This document shows, piece after piece, positions 1 to 7,840 of a stretch of DNA of 64,000 nucleotides; position 1 is the first letter of the stretch, and every line of letters starts with the position of its first letter. Under the pieces are notes generated by a model that saw only the letters and a program-made list of their open reading frames with translations, had not been told where the DNA came from and did no database searches. A program made the translations under genes and the position numbers. The DNA lies in assembly GCA_035516035.1 (NCBI GenBank), contig DATJAS010000039.1, positions 5,791 through 69,790 of the forward strand. The letters run 5' to 3'. The stretch is from Fen-1273 sp035516035. Its GTDB lineage: Bacteria > Bacteroidota > Ignavibacteria > UBA10030 > UBA6906.

Positions 1-2
1 GG

Positions 3-1115
3 CATCCAAGCCTTGCAAACATTGTGACTGCGAATTGTCTCATACTGACCTATGATGCACGCTACAATGGGGTGTGGTCGCAGAAGTACAATGGGACTTC
101 CTGGTCATCTGAAGCTCAAGTCAATCTCGGAACTGGTACCAACTCTGACGCATATTCATCGATTGCGTTTGACTGGGATCTCGGCAATCTGTACGCAGCA
201 TGGTCTGCGAGGATCAGTTACCTTTACAATGAATACGCGATACTGTTTCGCATAGGAGGGTTTGGCAATACCTGGGGAGGCCAATTTGTCCAGTTCCCAG
301 TTGTAAGCGGATCAGGGATATCTGATTTGTACCCTTCGACTACTGGCTGGGGGCCAGACAACATCGATATCATCTATAACAATACCAGCAACGCAGTGAA
401 GCTAAACCAGTGTGTGAATGGCAATTGGCAGACAGTTGGACGAGTGCTCAGTTCGTCAGGTTATTGGACGAACACGACATTGCAGGAGGAGTCGGGCACT
501 CCACAATATCCGGTTCGAGTATGGACCGACCAGTCAGCGAATCCATATCAAGTAACTCTGCAAACTGACGGGACTTATAACCTCTCAAAGCCTCAGATTC
601 AAACGCAGGGGGCATTTGACCTGCACCGGCGAATAGTCCTTGAGAGTGTGCGCACCGGGTCCACGATCTGGTTTGACCTCGGCCCGCTTAAGGTAGTTAC
701 TACCTCGGGTGACACTGTGGTAGTACCATTCAAAAAGCTCAGCTTCAAGAGCCCTTTGACCGCAACGCTGTCGAATGCGTGGGACTATCTGGGAACTGAC
801 TCAATTGCTTTGCCGGGGAATGCCAAGTCCCTTCTCCTTGATGCTCAAATCTCATCGCAGGCCCGCAAGGACTCACTCGGCACGTCCGGGACCAACGTTT
901 TTACCGTCAGTTCATTTAGGGTAGATGGTATCAAGGGAACTCAGACGATTCCGCTCCTGGCAACCCAGCCATCAGCAACGGGAAGCAAAGTGGTTGACGT
1001 GTCCGGACAGGCTGGCCAATCGATAATCCTCCGAATGACAGGAACTGCCCCGGTTACTGCAACAGAACCTGTCACAATTGGGGTGGGCGATGTTTACGTA
1101 ACACGCAAACAATGA
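3..1115 (+). CDS. Secreted/surface protein of unknown function, 5' end outside window
   Basis: The frame is open right up to the window edge, so the GTG at 24 is probably internal and the gene starts upstream. The N-terminal half is rich in Trp, Tyr, Ser and Asn with repeated short blocks such as YNGVWSQKYNGTSW and AAWSAR, the look of a beta-propeller (BNR/sialidase-like) sensor or adhesin, but no catalytic motif is recognised. The C-terminal half, from about residue 190, reads as beta-sandwich sequence ending VTIGVGDVYVTRKQ and has no T9SS tail. The next gene follows 13 bp downstream and does carry such a tail, so the two probably form one transcription unit of exported proteins. Base composition is visibly less GC-rich than in the rest of the window. 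Function unknown. Confidence 0.7.
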   Translation, partial: HPSLANIVTANCLILTYDARYNGVWSQKYNGTSWSSEAQVNLGTGTNSDAYSSIAFDWDLGNLYAAWSARISYLYNEYAILFRIGGFGNTWGGQFVQFPVVSGSGISDLYPSTTGWGPDNIDIIYNNTSNAVKLNQCVNGNWQTVGRVLSSSGYWTNTTLQEESGTPQYPVRVWTDQSANPYQVTLQTDGTYNLSKPQIQTQGAFDLHRRIVLESVRTGSTIWFDLGPLKVVTTSGDTVVVPFKKLSFKSPLTATLSNAWDYLGTDSIALPGNAKSLLLDAQISSQARKDSLGTSGTNVFTVSSFRVDGIKGTQTIPLLATQPSATGSKVVDVSGQAGQSIILRMTGTAPVTATEPVTIGVGDVYVTRKQ

Positions 1116-1128
1116 TCGTGAGGCAATC

Positions 1129-1776
1129 ATGAGAAGGACCATTGCTGTATTGCTTGCACTCAGCTTGGTGAGGGTTGCAAATGCGCAAACGGTTTATCAG
1201 GTCACTCCCGACACAAAGGGGAATCAGATTGTCCTAACCGTTGCCAACGAATCGAAAACCCTCGATGCGCAAGGGCTCCTGGTGCAACTCCGGAGGAGCA
1301 ATTCGGCTATATCCTTTGCTCAAACAAGCAGCCTCGTAAAGGTGGTTCAGGCGCAGAAGCAAACCGACGTGACATTCAAGTTCGACGTGAGTCGCGATGC
1401 CAAGCTCGGCTCTCGAGACACCTTGATCTTTGTGGTAAGCGACAATACTGGCAGTTGGTGGCAGAAGTCGATTATCATCTCTTACGCCGGTCCTCAGGTC
1501 TACAAGTTGGAACAAAACTTTCCCAACCCTTTTAATCCATCGACCATGATCTACTATGACCTGCCTTTCGACAGTCACGTTAAGATCATGGTGTACGACA
1601 TCCTTGGACGCGAAGTCAGGAGGCTCGTTGATGAAGAGGAGCCGGCGGGATATCAGAAAATTCGGTTTGACGTGCAGGGCATAGCCAGTGGGACTTATTT
1701 CTACCGAGTTCAGGCTGAGCCCGCAAGAGGGGGGAAGACATTCACGGCTGTGAAAAAGATGTTGGTTTTGAAGTGA
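1129..1776 (+). CDS. Small secreted protein with T9SS type A C-terminal sorting domain
   Basis: The 215-residue product starts with a clear signal peptide (MRRTIAVLLALSLVRVANAQ, cleavage after about residue 19). A central beta-rich region of about 110 residues follows. The last 90 residues are a T9SS type A sorting domain: LEQNFPNPFNPST, then a YDILGREVRRLVDEE block and the terminal GTYFYRVQ and KKMLVLK strands. Known members of this tail family are exported by the type IX system and anchored at or released from the cell surface. The tail makes up almost half of the protein, so the mature cargo is small. It lies 13 bp after the preceding gene and is probably co-transcribed. Composition is less GC-rich than later genes. 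The role of the cargo is unknown. Confidence 0.85.
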   Translation: MRRTIAVLLALSLVRVANAQTVYQVTPDTKGNQIVLTVANESKTLDAQGLLVQLRRSNSAISFAQTSSLVKVVQAQKQTDVTFKFDVSRDAKLGSRDTLIFVVSDNTGSWWQKSIIISYAGPQVYKLEQNFPNPFNPSTMIYYDLPFDSHVKIMVYDILGREVRRLVDEEEPAGYQKIRFDVQGIASGTYFYRVQAEPARGGKTFTAVKKMLVLK

Positions 1777-1805
1777 CCCATAAGGTATAAACGACAATGG
1801 GGATC

Positions 1806-1835
1806 AAGAGCCCAATCCGCGGGGGGAGGGCTCTT
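1806..1835. terminator. Bidirectional hairpin terminator between convergent genes
   Basis: AAGAGCCC at 1806-1813 pairs with GGGCTCTT at 1828-1835 across a 14-nt loop. It sits in the 66-bp gap between the plus-strand T9SS gene and the minus-strand methyltransferase operon, where both transcripts have to end. Confidence 0.6.
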
Positions 1836-1842
1836 TGAATCC

Positions 1843-2835
1843 CTAGCCGGCAGTCGCAAGGACCTCCCTGAAAAACGCCTCGATATTTTCCACAGGCGTT
1901 GCCGCAGGAACGTCGCAACCGGATGAGATGACAAAATTCGTATGTCCCTTTGCAGCCGAAAGCAGCTCGCGCGTCTTTGCGGCGACGAGTTCTGCTGAGC
2001 CGTGGACGAACACGGACGCCGGATCAATGTTGCCGCAGACGATCGTGGACGGGGGGAGTTTTGCGAGAGCCTGCGGGATATCCATGGGGGCGCCGAAATG
2101 GACGATATGTGCCCCCGATGATGCGACTGCGTCCAGGTGGAGCGCCTTTGCGGCGCAGTTGTGAAGCACGACCTCGAATTCCGCTGACTCCACGGCCTCG
2201 ATAATTTGCCTGACGTAGGGGGATGAGAACTTGCCGAGCCCCCGCGGTGAGAGCAGTCCTGCGCTCGGCTCGGCGATAATGACCCCCTGTGCTCCCGCCT
2301 CCCTGAACGCCCGGCTGTACGCCTTGAGAAACTCGGTCGTCTTTTCGACGAGCATTTCGATCACATCGGGCTCCTCGGCAGTCGCCTGGAGCGCCTCTCC
2401 GACGCCGAAGAGTCGCCCGGCAAGCGAGAACGGGCCGATCATGCCGGCGATGACGGGGGCGCCCGTTCCAGCCACTGCGAGCCTTCGGGCTGCCTCGAGG
2501 TAGACGCCGGTCCGGCCCGTTCCCACGGCGGGAATGCGAAGCGCCGCGACACCGGCCTCATCGGTCACGAGGCGCCCGGTCACCGTCGGCACCTCCGAAT
2601 CAGAGAAGACGACATGTGCACCGAAGGCTTCGGCTTCGACGCTGAGGTCCATGCACGTCAGCAGGACAGCGGTCCTGAACCGGCGGTGAAATGCGATTTG
2701 CGTCTCCGCCTGTGTCCGGGCGTCCGTGACGAGCGCGCGGACAGTTGTGCCCTGCAAGCCCGCGCCGGGGAACGTGGCCACAGGCATTGCGACAGGTGCG
2801 GTCGAGGATCTGACGAGCTGCGAGAGTGTTGTCAT
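1843..2835 (-). CDS. MtaA/CmuA-type (UroD-fold) methyltransferase
   Basis: This 330-residue protein belongs to the uroporphyrinogen decarboxylase superfamily, on the branch that moves methyl groups between corrinoid proteins and thiols (MtaA, MtbA, CmuA). A zinc site of the expected pattern is visible: His and Cys in VVLHNCAAK and a later Cys in ISSGCDVPAATP. MIGPFSLAG and GNIDPA are also typical of the family. It is the last gene of a six-gene minus-strand operon, and its ATG overlaps the TGA of the reactivase gene (ATGA at 2832-2835), so the two are translationally coupled. Whether it transfers methyl to coenzyme M, homocysteine or another acceptor cannot be read from the sequence. A true UroD (hemE) is unlikely because of the zinc-ligand pattern and the gene context. 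Confidence 0.85.
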   Translation of the reverse strand: MTTLSQLVRSSTAPVAMPVATFPGAGLQGTTVRALVTDARTQAETQIAFHRRFRTAVLLTCMDLSVEAEAFGAHVVFSDSEVPTVTGRLVTDEAGVAALRIPAVGTGRTGVYLEAARRLAVAGTGAPVIAGMIGPFSLAGRLFGVGEALQATAEEPDVIEMLVEKTTEFLKAYSRAFREAGAQGVIIAEPSAGLLSPRGLGKFSSPYVRQIIEAVESAEFEVVLHNCAAKALHLDAVASSGAHIVHFGAPMDIPQALAKLPPSTIVCGNIDPASVFVHGSAELVAAKTRELLSAAKGHTNFVISSGCDVPAATPVENIEAFFREVLATAG

Positions 2836-4346
2836 GGCATCGTGTCGGGAAAGCTCATTTCTTCAACGTAGACGTCCTGGAAGTCCGGTTCCCTGTCGAG
2901 CATGATATGCCTGACGCCTTCGGCGAGAGCGGCGTGTGAGGCGGCATCATCGAAAAGGGCACGCTTGGCCCCGCGGAGGGCCGTGTTCCCGGCAGGGTGG
3001 ATTCTCTCCGCGGGAAACCCGACAAGCCCGATCCGCCGCGCGCTCGCGGTATTCACGTAGTTGCCGAACGCTCCTGCCAGGTAGACGCGCGCAATGTCGG
3101 CGGCGGTGAGACCGGAGAGCCTGAGAAGTATCCGGATGCCTGCGGCGATGGCCCCCTTGGCGAGCTGCAGCTCCCGGATATCGGTCTGCGAAAGTGTCAC
3201 CGGGGGTGCCACGATCACCGATTGTTCCCCGCCGGCAAATCTCCCGGAAGGGAGAAGTATCCCTTTTTCGAGAAACGCGGCCGCCGCGTCGACAAGCCCG
3301 CTGCCGCAGATCCCGCGGGGAGCGACGTCGCCGAGCGTCCGTGCGATGATCTCTCCGCCTGAAATGTCCACCTCTGCGATCGCTCCTGTCGCGGCTCTCA
3401 TCCCCATGTAGATGCGCGCCCCTTCAAAGGCGGGACCCGCAGCGGTGGAACAGCAGATAAGCCCCTTCGGGGAGGCTATGACGATCTCGCCGTTCGTGCC
3501 CAGGTCAATCAGGCATGCTGGCTCCGGGCTCCTGTGAAGGTTTACGGCGAGTATCCCCGCCAGTATGTCGCTCCCGACAAACCCTCCGAGGCAGGGGAGG
3601 AAGCGTACCGTGTGCTCCGAGTTGGTCGGCCAGCCGAGCTCGCCCGGCGTGAACGTCATCAGGCCGTCACGCTCGGGCTCAAAGGGGTAGCGGGAAAGAG
3701 GCGTGCAGTCGACGCCTGAAAAGAGGTGGTGCATGACCGTGTTGCCCACCAGCACCACGTCGGCGAGGCGCGCCGGATCGGCCCTGGCCCTTTTCAGGAG
3801 CTCCGCCACCATGGCTCCTGTCTGCTCGCGGATCAGGTGTGTGAGGACGCCCTGTTTCCCGTCATTCACAGCGAACCCGACGCGGCTCATGACGTCGGCC
3901 CCGTGACGGGCCTGATGGTTGAGCGCGGAGGAGACTGCCAGGACGTCCCCCGTCTCGAGGTTGAGGAGCTGTGCGACGAGCGTCGTCGTGCCGACGTCGA
4001 TGGCGATTCCCAGGCCGCTCCGAGGTGTGAACGCAAAAGGGGCTTCGTCGGAGAGTATCGCCGCCTCCCACTGCGCCAGCTCGAGCGTCAGATCACATTC
4101 CGCCCGGCAGTGACATGCCAGCCGCCAGCCTGCGGCAAGCTCACCCGGTGAGAGGATGCGCTCCTGCTCGGGCGTCACCGGGAGGTCTCCGTCGATCACG
4201 CGGACGCGGCACCCCTTGCAGCGGGCCCGCCCTCCGCAGGGAAATTCGACGCCGTAGGGGAAGAGTACGTCCTGCAGTGGAGAGCCGGCCTGTACCTCCA
4301 GCGACGCGCCGAGCGGCTTGAGCGTGATGCGCACCCTGCCGCTCAC
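2832..4346 (-). CDS. ASKHA-domain corrinoid reactivation protein (RamA/RACE-like, DUF4445)
   Basis: About 504 residues. An N-terminal [2Fe-2S] ferredoxin domain carries cysteines in EFPCGGRARCKGC and ACHCRAEC. An actin-like ATPase (ASKHA) domain follows, with IAIDVGTTT, VGNTVMHH and LIDLGTNGEI as nucleotide-binding motifs. Proteins of this family use ATP and a low-potential electron to return oxidised cob(II)alamin in methyl-transfer corrinoid proteins to active cob(I)alamin, which fits the corrinoid protein two genes upstream. The frame is open upstream to 4439, but the GTG at 4346 is preferred because it overlaps the TGA of the previous gene (GTGA) and the longer version would run deep into that gene. 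The 3' end overlaps the next gene by 4 bp. Confidence 0.88.
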   Translation of the reverse strand: MSGRVRITLKPLGASLEVQAGSPLQDVLFPYGVEFPCGGRARCKGCRVRVIDGDLPVTPEQERILSPGELAAGWRLACHCRAECDLTLELAQWEAAILSDEAPFAFTPRSGLGIAIDVGTTTLVAQLLNLETGDVLAVSSALNHQARHGADVMSRVGFAVNDGKQGVLTHLIREQTGAMVAELLKRARADPARLADVVLVGNTVMHHLFSGVDCTPLSRYPFEPERDGLMTFTPGELGWPTNSEHTVRFLPCLGGFVGSDILAGILAVNLHRSPEPACLIDLGTNGEIVIASPKGLICCSTAAGPAFEGARIYMGMRAATGAIAEVDISGGEIIARTLGDVAPRGICGSGLVDAAAAFLEKGILLPSGRFAGGEQSVIVAPPVTLSQTDIRELQLAKGAIAAGIRILLRLSGLTAADIARVYLAGAFGNYVNTASARRIGLVGFPAERIHPAGNTALRGAKRALFDDAASHAALAEGVRHIMLDREPDFQDVYVEEMSFPDTMP

Positions 4347-5092
4347 GCCGTCGCCTTTTCCGCGCTGATCAGTCCCTGCCCGAAATCGGCGACTATCCTG
4401 TGGCCGGGTGGAACCACCAGGAAATCCTCCTCGCTCCACGGCCCGTTGACGAGCGCGTGGATCAGCCGGAGGCTTCCTTCCTCCGCGCTGAATTCCAGGT
4501 GTTTTTCCTCCGCGCGGTGCCGCGCGGTCTCAAGAAAACTCCCGTCGGGCTCAAGCCCCATCGTGATAAACGTGAGACGCCGGTAGTGCTTCGTCTGGTC
4601 GCAGAGCTGATCGTAGAGGTACTTCGCATTATCCTCCCCGTACTTTTCGACCATTGCTTCGTACGTCATGTCCATGCCGTTCACGTGCGAGATCGAGAGC
4701 TGGCGCAGCTCTCCCGATGATTCTCCGCGCTCGATCCAGCCGGTGGTGAGGAAATAGGTGCCCGGGTTGCGGCTGAAGTATTCCTCGTACCGCTGCCGGC
4801 TTCCGAAGAAGAGCGTCATGCAGTCGTGTGCCCGCGGGACCACGAGAGGCGTCCCGCGCGCGGTCAGCCCCGCGATGCCGTTGTTGCAGAGGCCGTAGCC
4901 GAGGAGAATGGTGTCGCACATCGCCGGGTCGACCGCGTCAACAGCCGCCTGGAGCCGGGCGAGCATGCCCGCGCAGCCGATGTCGTGGAGTCCCTTGGGG
5001 AGAAAACGGAGGTCGACCTGGTGGGGGGATCGCGCGGCAGCGTCGCAAAGCTCCCGCGTGAAGACTTCGCAGCTGATGATCGTGCGTCGCAT
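4343..5092 (-). CDS. DUF1638 family protein
   Basis: The 249-residue protein matches the remembered DUF1638 pattern: an N-terminal IISCEVF strand, ILLGYGLCNNGI in the first third, RAHDCMTLFFGS, and a C-terminal GHRIVADF strand. Family members are found beside corrinoid-dependent methyltransferases in anaerobes, and conserved cysteines (CEVF, GLCNNG, HDCM) suggest metal or cofactor handling, but no biochemical role is established as far as I know. Its TGA overlaps the GTG of the reactivase gene by 4 bp, and the upstream homocysteine methyltransferase gene ends 24 bp before its ATG. The tight packing with five methyl-transfer genes argues for a part in the same reaction cycle. Confidence 0.82.
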   Translation of the reverse strand: MRRTIISCEVFTRELCDAAARSPHQVDLRFLPKGLHDIGCAGMLARLQAAVDAVDPAMCDTILLGYGLCNNGIAGLTARGTPLVVPRAHDCMTLFFGSRQRYEEYFSRNPGTYFLTTGWIERGESSGELRQLSISHVNGMDMTYEAMVEKYGEDNAKYLYDQLCDQTKHYRRLTFITMGLEPDGSFLETARHRAEEKHLEFSAEEGSLRLIHALVNGPWSEEDFLVVPPGHRIVADFGQGLISAEKATA

Positions 5093-5116
5093 GCGGCGTC
5101 CGGACCTGCCGGCTTC

Positions 5117-5989
5117 TCAGTCCCGGCCGCGGAGCGCCGCCGCGACGGCGCGGAGGAACTCCGGCGTCGTCCCGCAGCAGCCCCCGATGAAGTCGGCGCC
5201 CGCCTTCTGCAGCTCGCGCGCGCCGGAGGCGAACTCCTCCGGCGTGGTGCGGTACGTGATGCGTCCCCCGGCCATCTCGGGCATGCCGGCGTTCGGCTTG
5301 ATCCACACCGGGAGCGCCGTCGCCCTGCGGAGCCTTGCGCAGACGGGAATATACCCCTCGATCCCGAGGCCGCAGTTGGCGCCGATGGCGTCCGCACCGG
5401 CCCCGGTCAGCGCCTCGGCGACCTCCTCCGGCGTGGCGCCCATCATCGTCCGGTCTTTCTCCTTCCCGGAATCGAACACCATGCTTGCGATAACGGGGAG
5501 GCCGGTCGTGCGCGCAGCCTTTACGGCGATCCGCGCCTCGTCGATGTCGGTCATCGTCTCGACCAGCAGCGCATCCGCACCCGCTCCGGCGAGCGCGTGG
5601 CACTGCTCGGTGAACGCGGCGGTGAGATCTTCTTCCGTCACCTCCCCGGCAATAAGCATCTTGCCGCTCGGGCCGATCGATGCGAACACCCGCGCGTGCC
5701 CCGCGGCAGCCTTCCGCGAGATCTCCACCCCCCGGGCGTTGAGCGCCGCAATGTCGGCTGCCCGGTCGCCCAGCGCGATCCTGTTGGAACGAAACGTGTT
5801 CGTCAGGACGACGTCGCTACCGGCCTCCACGTAGCGGGAGGCAACCTCCTCCACCCGTTCGGGGTGGGAGAGGTTCCAGAGGTCGGGGTGTTCCCCCGGC
5901 GTGAGACCGAGTTTTTGCAGCTCGGTCCCCCACGCCCCGTCCGTGATCACGGGGCGTCTCTCCAGCAACGTCTGGAACAGGGCGTGCAC
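5117..5989 (-). CDS. Homocysteine S-methyltransferase domain protein (stand-alone MetH module)
   Basis: About 290 residues, equal to the N-terminal homocysteine-binding TIM barrel of cobalamin methionine synthase (Pfam S-methyl_trans). Zinc ligands are present: the Cys in IGANCGLG and the Cys pair in GGCCGTTPEF. VITDGAWGTELQ at the N-terminus and LLVETMTD are family hallmarks. The frame is open to 6073, but that would overlap the corrinoid gene by 77 bp; the GTG at 5989 lies 7 bp after the corrinoid TGA and begins VHALFQTLLERRPVITDG, a normal start for this domain. No folate-binding domain is attached, so the methyl group probably reaches homocysteine from the neighbouring corrinoid protein, which in turn is loaded from another substrate. 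The product would be methionine. Confidence 0.85.
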   Translation of the reverse strand: MHALFQTLLERRPVITDGAWGTELQKLGLTPGEHPDLWNLSHPERVEEVASRYVEAGSDVVLTNTFRSNRIALGDRAADIAALNARGVEISRKAAAGHARVFASIGPSGKMLIAGEVTEEDLTAAFTEQCHALAGAGADALLVETMTDIDEARIAVKAARTTGLPVIASMVFDSGKEKDRTMMGATPEEVAEALTGAGADAIGANCGLGIEGYIPVCARLRRATALPVWIKPNAGMPEMAGGRITYRTTPEEFASGARELQKAGADFIGGCCGTTPEFLRAVAAALRGRD

Positions 5990-5996
5990 GTGTCTC

Positions 5997-6632
5997 TCAG
6001 GCAGCCGTGAGCTTCCGGGCGAGCGCCACGGCGGCGTTCGCGTTGCTGGAGTACCCGTCGGCCCCGATTTCATCCGCGTACTTCTGCGTGACCGGCGCGC
6101 CGCCGATCATCACCTTCACGCTGTCGCGCATCCCCTCCTCGCGGAGCTTCTCCATCACGGCGCGCATGGAATGCATCGTGGTCGTCAGGAGTGCCGACAG
6201 CGCCACGAGCCGGGCCTTCCGTTCCTTTGCCGCCGTGATGAACTTCTCGGGAGAGACGTCCACCCCCAGGTCGATGACCTCGAACCCGGCTCCTTCCAGC
6301 ATGGCGGCGACCAGGTTCTTCCCGATGTCGTGGAGGTCTCCCTGGACCGTCCCGATCACCACCCGCCCGACGGGCTCGGCGCCGCGGGCCGTCAGGAGGG
6401 GCCTGATCAGCTCCAGAGACGCCTTCATCGCCCGGGCGGCGATCAGCAGCTCGGGGACGAAATACTCGTTCGCCTCGTAGCGCCGTCCCACCTCGTTCAT
6501 GGCGGGGATCATGGTGTCGTCGACGAGCGACTGGGGATTGGCGCCTGCGGCCAGGCTCGTCTGCGTGATCTCTTTCGCCGCTTTGGCGTTGCCGTTGAGG
6601 ATAGCGTCGTACAGCGTCTGGATCATGGACAT
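5997..6632 (-). CDS. Methyl-transfer corrinoid protein (MtbC/MtaC-like)
   Basis: 211 residues with the two-domain layout of methyltransferase corrinoid proteins. A helical cap domain (residues 1-85, with EVGRRYEANEYFVPELLIAARAM) precedes a Rossmann B12-binding domain. The lower axial histidine motif D-x-H-x-x-G is present as Asp99, His101 and Gly104 in QGDLHDIGKN, followed by the SALLTTTM and GGAPV strands that wrap the nucleotide tail. It carries the methyl group between a donor-side and an acceptor-side methyltransferase. Genes on either side encode a UroD-like protein (start of operon) and the homocysteine methyltransferase, and the reactivase is two genes further on. A good start (ATG at 6632) lies 21 bp after the previous stop. 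Confidence 0.92.
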   Translation of the reverse strand: MSMIQTLYDAILNGNAKAAKEITQTSLAAGANPQSLVDDTMIPAMNEVGRRYEANEYFVPELLIAARAMKASLELIRPLLTARGAEPVGRVVIGTVQGDLHDIGKNLVAAMLEGAGFEVIDLGVDVSPEKFITAAKERKARLVALSALLTTTMHSMRAVMEKLREEGMRDSVKVMIGGAPVTQKYADEIGADGYSSNANAAVALARKLTAA

Positions 6633-6653
6633 AGCGTTTTCCCTCCGGTTGTC

Positions 6654-7745
6654 TTACAGCGCGCCGTGCGCGTAGATTGTGTCATACAGTGCGAGGATGT
6701 TGGCCGTCGGTGTGACGGGCTGGAGATTGTGGCACGGGGCGCACACCCAGCGTGCTCCCCTGAAGATTTCGATGTTCTCGAGAACCTCCCTGGCGACGTC
6801 GGCACTGGTCCCGAACGGCATCGTCTGCTGGTTGTCCATCGCGCCGTGGAAGACCAGGCGGTCCCCGAAATCGCGCACGAGTCCCTCGCGCTCCATTCCC
6901 GGGCAGCGCCACTGGATGGGGTTCAGCAGCTCGATTCCGGTGATGTCCAGGAGATCGGGGATCACTCCCCGGACCGAGCCGTCGGTATGGTAGAAGATAT
7001 GGATCCCGTAGCTCCTCGCCAGGTCCGCCATCTTTTTCTGGTTCGGGAGGAGGAACTTCCGTATCTGTGCGCGGCTCATCAGGAGCGAGGTCTGCCCGCC
7101 GAGGTCCTCGGCGATGTACGTCACCCCGATCCGCCCTTTGCCCGCTTCGAACGTCCGCCGGGCAAGCTCGAAGTAGTAGCGGAACATGTGTGCGAGCGCA
7201 GCCTCGGTGAATTCCGGGTTCTCGACGAGGTCGACCAGCGCCTGCTCGAGGCCCCGGAGCCCCGCGTAGATCAGGAAGGGCTCGTAGTTCCCGGAACGGA
7301 TCATCCTGTGCGGAGGCACGGCACGGAGCATCCGGCAGAAAGCCTCGTAGTCGTGGTCCTCGGCCTTCGGCCAGGGATATGCGTCAAGCTCCCCGATTGT
7401 CGACAGTGCCGCCAGGGGGTGGTTGGCGAACTCGTCGTATTCGCCGGCGCCGTACCTGATGAGCTTGCGGCGGAGTCCCCAGAGGTCGGCCCCCGGATCG
7501 CCGGCCCTGTGGTCGTCCCTTCGCGGTGGGTCGACGACGATGAGTCCGTCGACGTGGAGCCTGGTGTAGAGCTCCTCGATGTCGCGGCACCCCAGTTCGG
7601 CGAAGAGCCGCGCCGTCACCTCATCCGTCGCCCAGTAGTCGGTGGGAATGCGGTCAGGCTTCTCCCCCGCAAATATCGCACGCCAGCGTTCTCTCGGGGT
7701 CAAGGGGGTGGTGACGAATGTTCCACGAATGGAATGGTGTACCAT
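6654..7745 (-). CDS. Uroporphyrinogen decarboxylase-family protein, putative substrate-side methyltransferase
   Basis: About 363 residues, first gene of the corrinoid operon. It has the UroD fold signature (TPRERWRAIFAGEKPDRIPTDYW at the N-terminus, FYHTDGSVRGVIPDLLDIGIE-like block, CAPCHNLQPVTP near the C-terminus). These UroD-like proteins next to corrinoid proteins usually take a methyl group from a methoxylated, N-methylated or halogenated compound, but the substrate here is unknown. The start is uncertain: ATG at 7745 is reported; GTG at 7778 and TTG at 7703 (giving the family-typical start TPRERW) are alternatives. TTG becomes more likely if the AT-rich inverted repeat at 7737-7758 is promoter or operator sequence. 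Compared with the second UroD-like protein of the operon it keeps a Cys-His near the C-terminus but lacks the His-x-Cys pair. Confidence 0.8.
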   Translation of the reverse strand: MVHHSIRGTFVTTPLTPRERWRAIFAGEKPDRIPTDYWATDEVTARLFAELGCRDIEELYTRLHVDGLIVVDPPRRDDHRAGDPGADLWGLRRKLIRYGAGEYDEFANHPLAALSTIGELDAYPWPKAEDHDYEAFCRMLRAVPPHRMIRSGNYEPFLIYAGLRGLEQALVDLVENPEFTEAALAHMFRYYFELARRTFEAGKGRIGVTYIAEDLGGQTSLLMSRAQIRKFLLPNQKKMADLARSYGIHIFYHTDGSVRGVIPDLLDITGIELLNPIQWRCPGMEREGLVRDFGDRLVFHGAMDNQQTMPFGTSADVAREVLENIEIFRGARWVCAPCHNLQPVTPTANILALYDTIYAHGAL

Positions 7746-7758
7746 ATAGAATATACAC
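7737..7758. promoter_or_regulatory. AT-rich imperfect inverted repeat at 5' end of corrinoid operon
   Basis: GTGTA at 7737-7741 and TACAC at 7754-7758 flank CATATAGAATA-like sequence in otherwise GC-rich DNA. On the minus strand the segment contains TATATT (7755-7750), which could be a -10 box. It overlaps the reported ATG of the UroD-like gene, so it also bears on the start choice. Regulator unknown. Confidence 0.35.
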
Positions 7759-7793
7759 AAACGCCCGGAGGAATTCACCTGCCGGGCCTCAGG

Positions 7794-7822
7794 TTGACTC
7801 TGAGTTTCCGGTGCGCTACTTT
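7794..7822 (+). promoter_or_regulatory. Sigma70-like promoter for the secreted protein gene at 7841
   Basis: TTGACT at 7794-7799 and TACTTT at 7817-7822 are separated by exactly 17 bp. The gene's ATG follows at 7841 with a GGAAGG ribosome binding site at about 7828-7833. Confidence 0.55.
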
Positions 7823-7840
7823 AGTACGGAAGGTGTGTCC

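Noticed and set aside
1843..2835. HemE uroporphyrinogen decarboxylase
   Set aside because: The His-x-Cys zinc site and the corrinoid context point to a methyltransferase; no haem genes are near.
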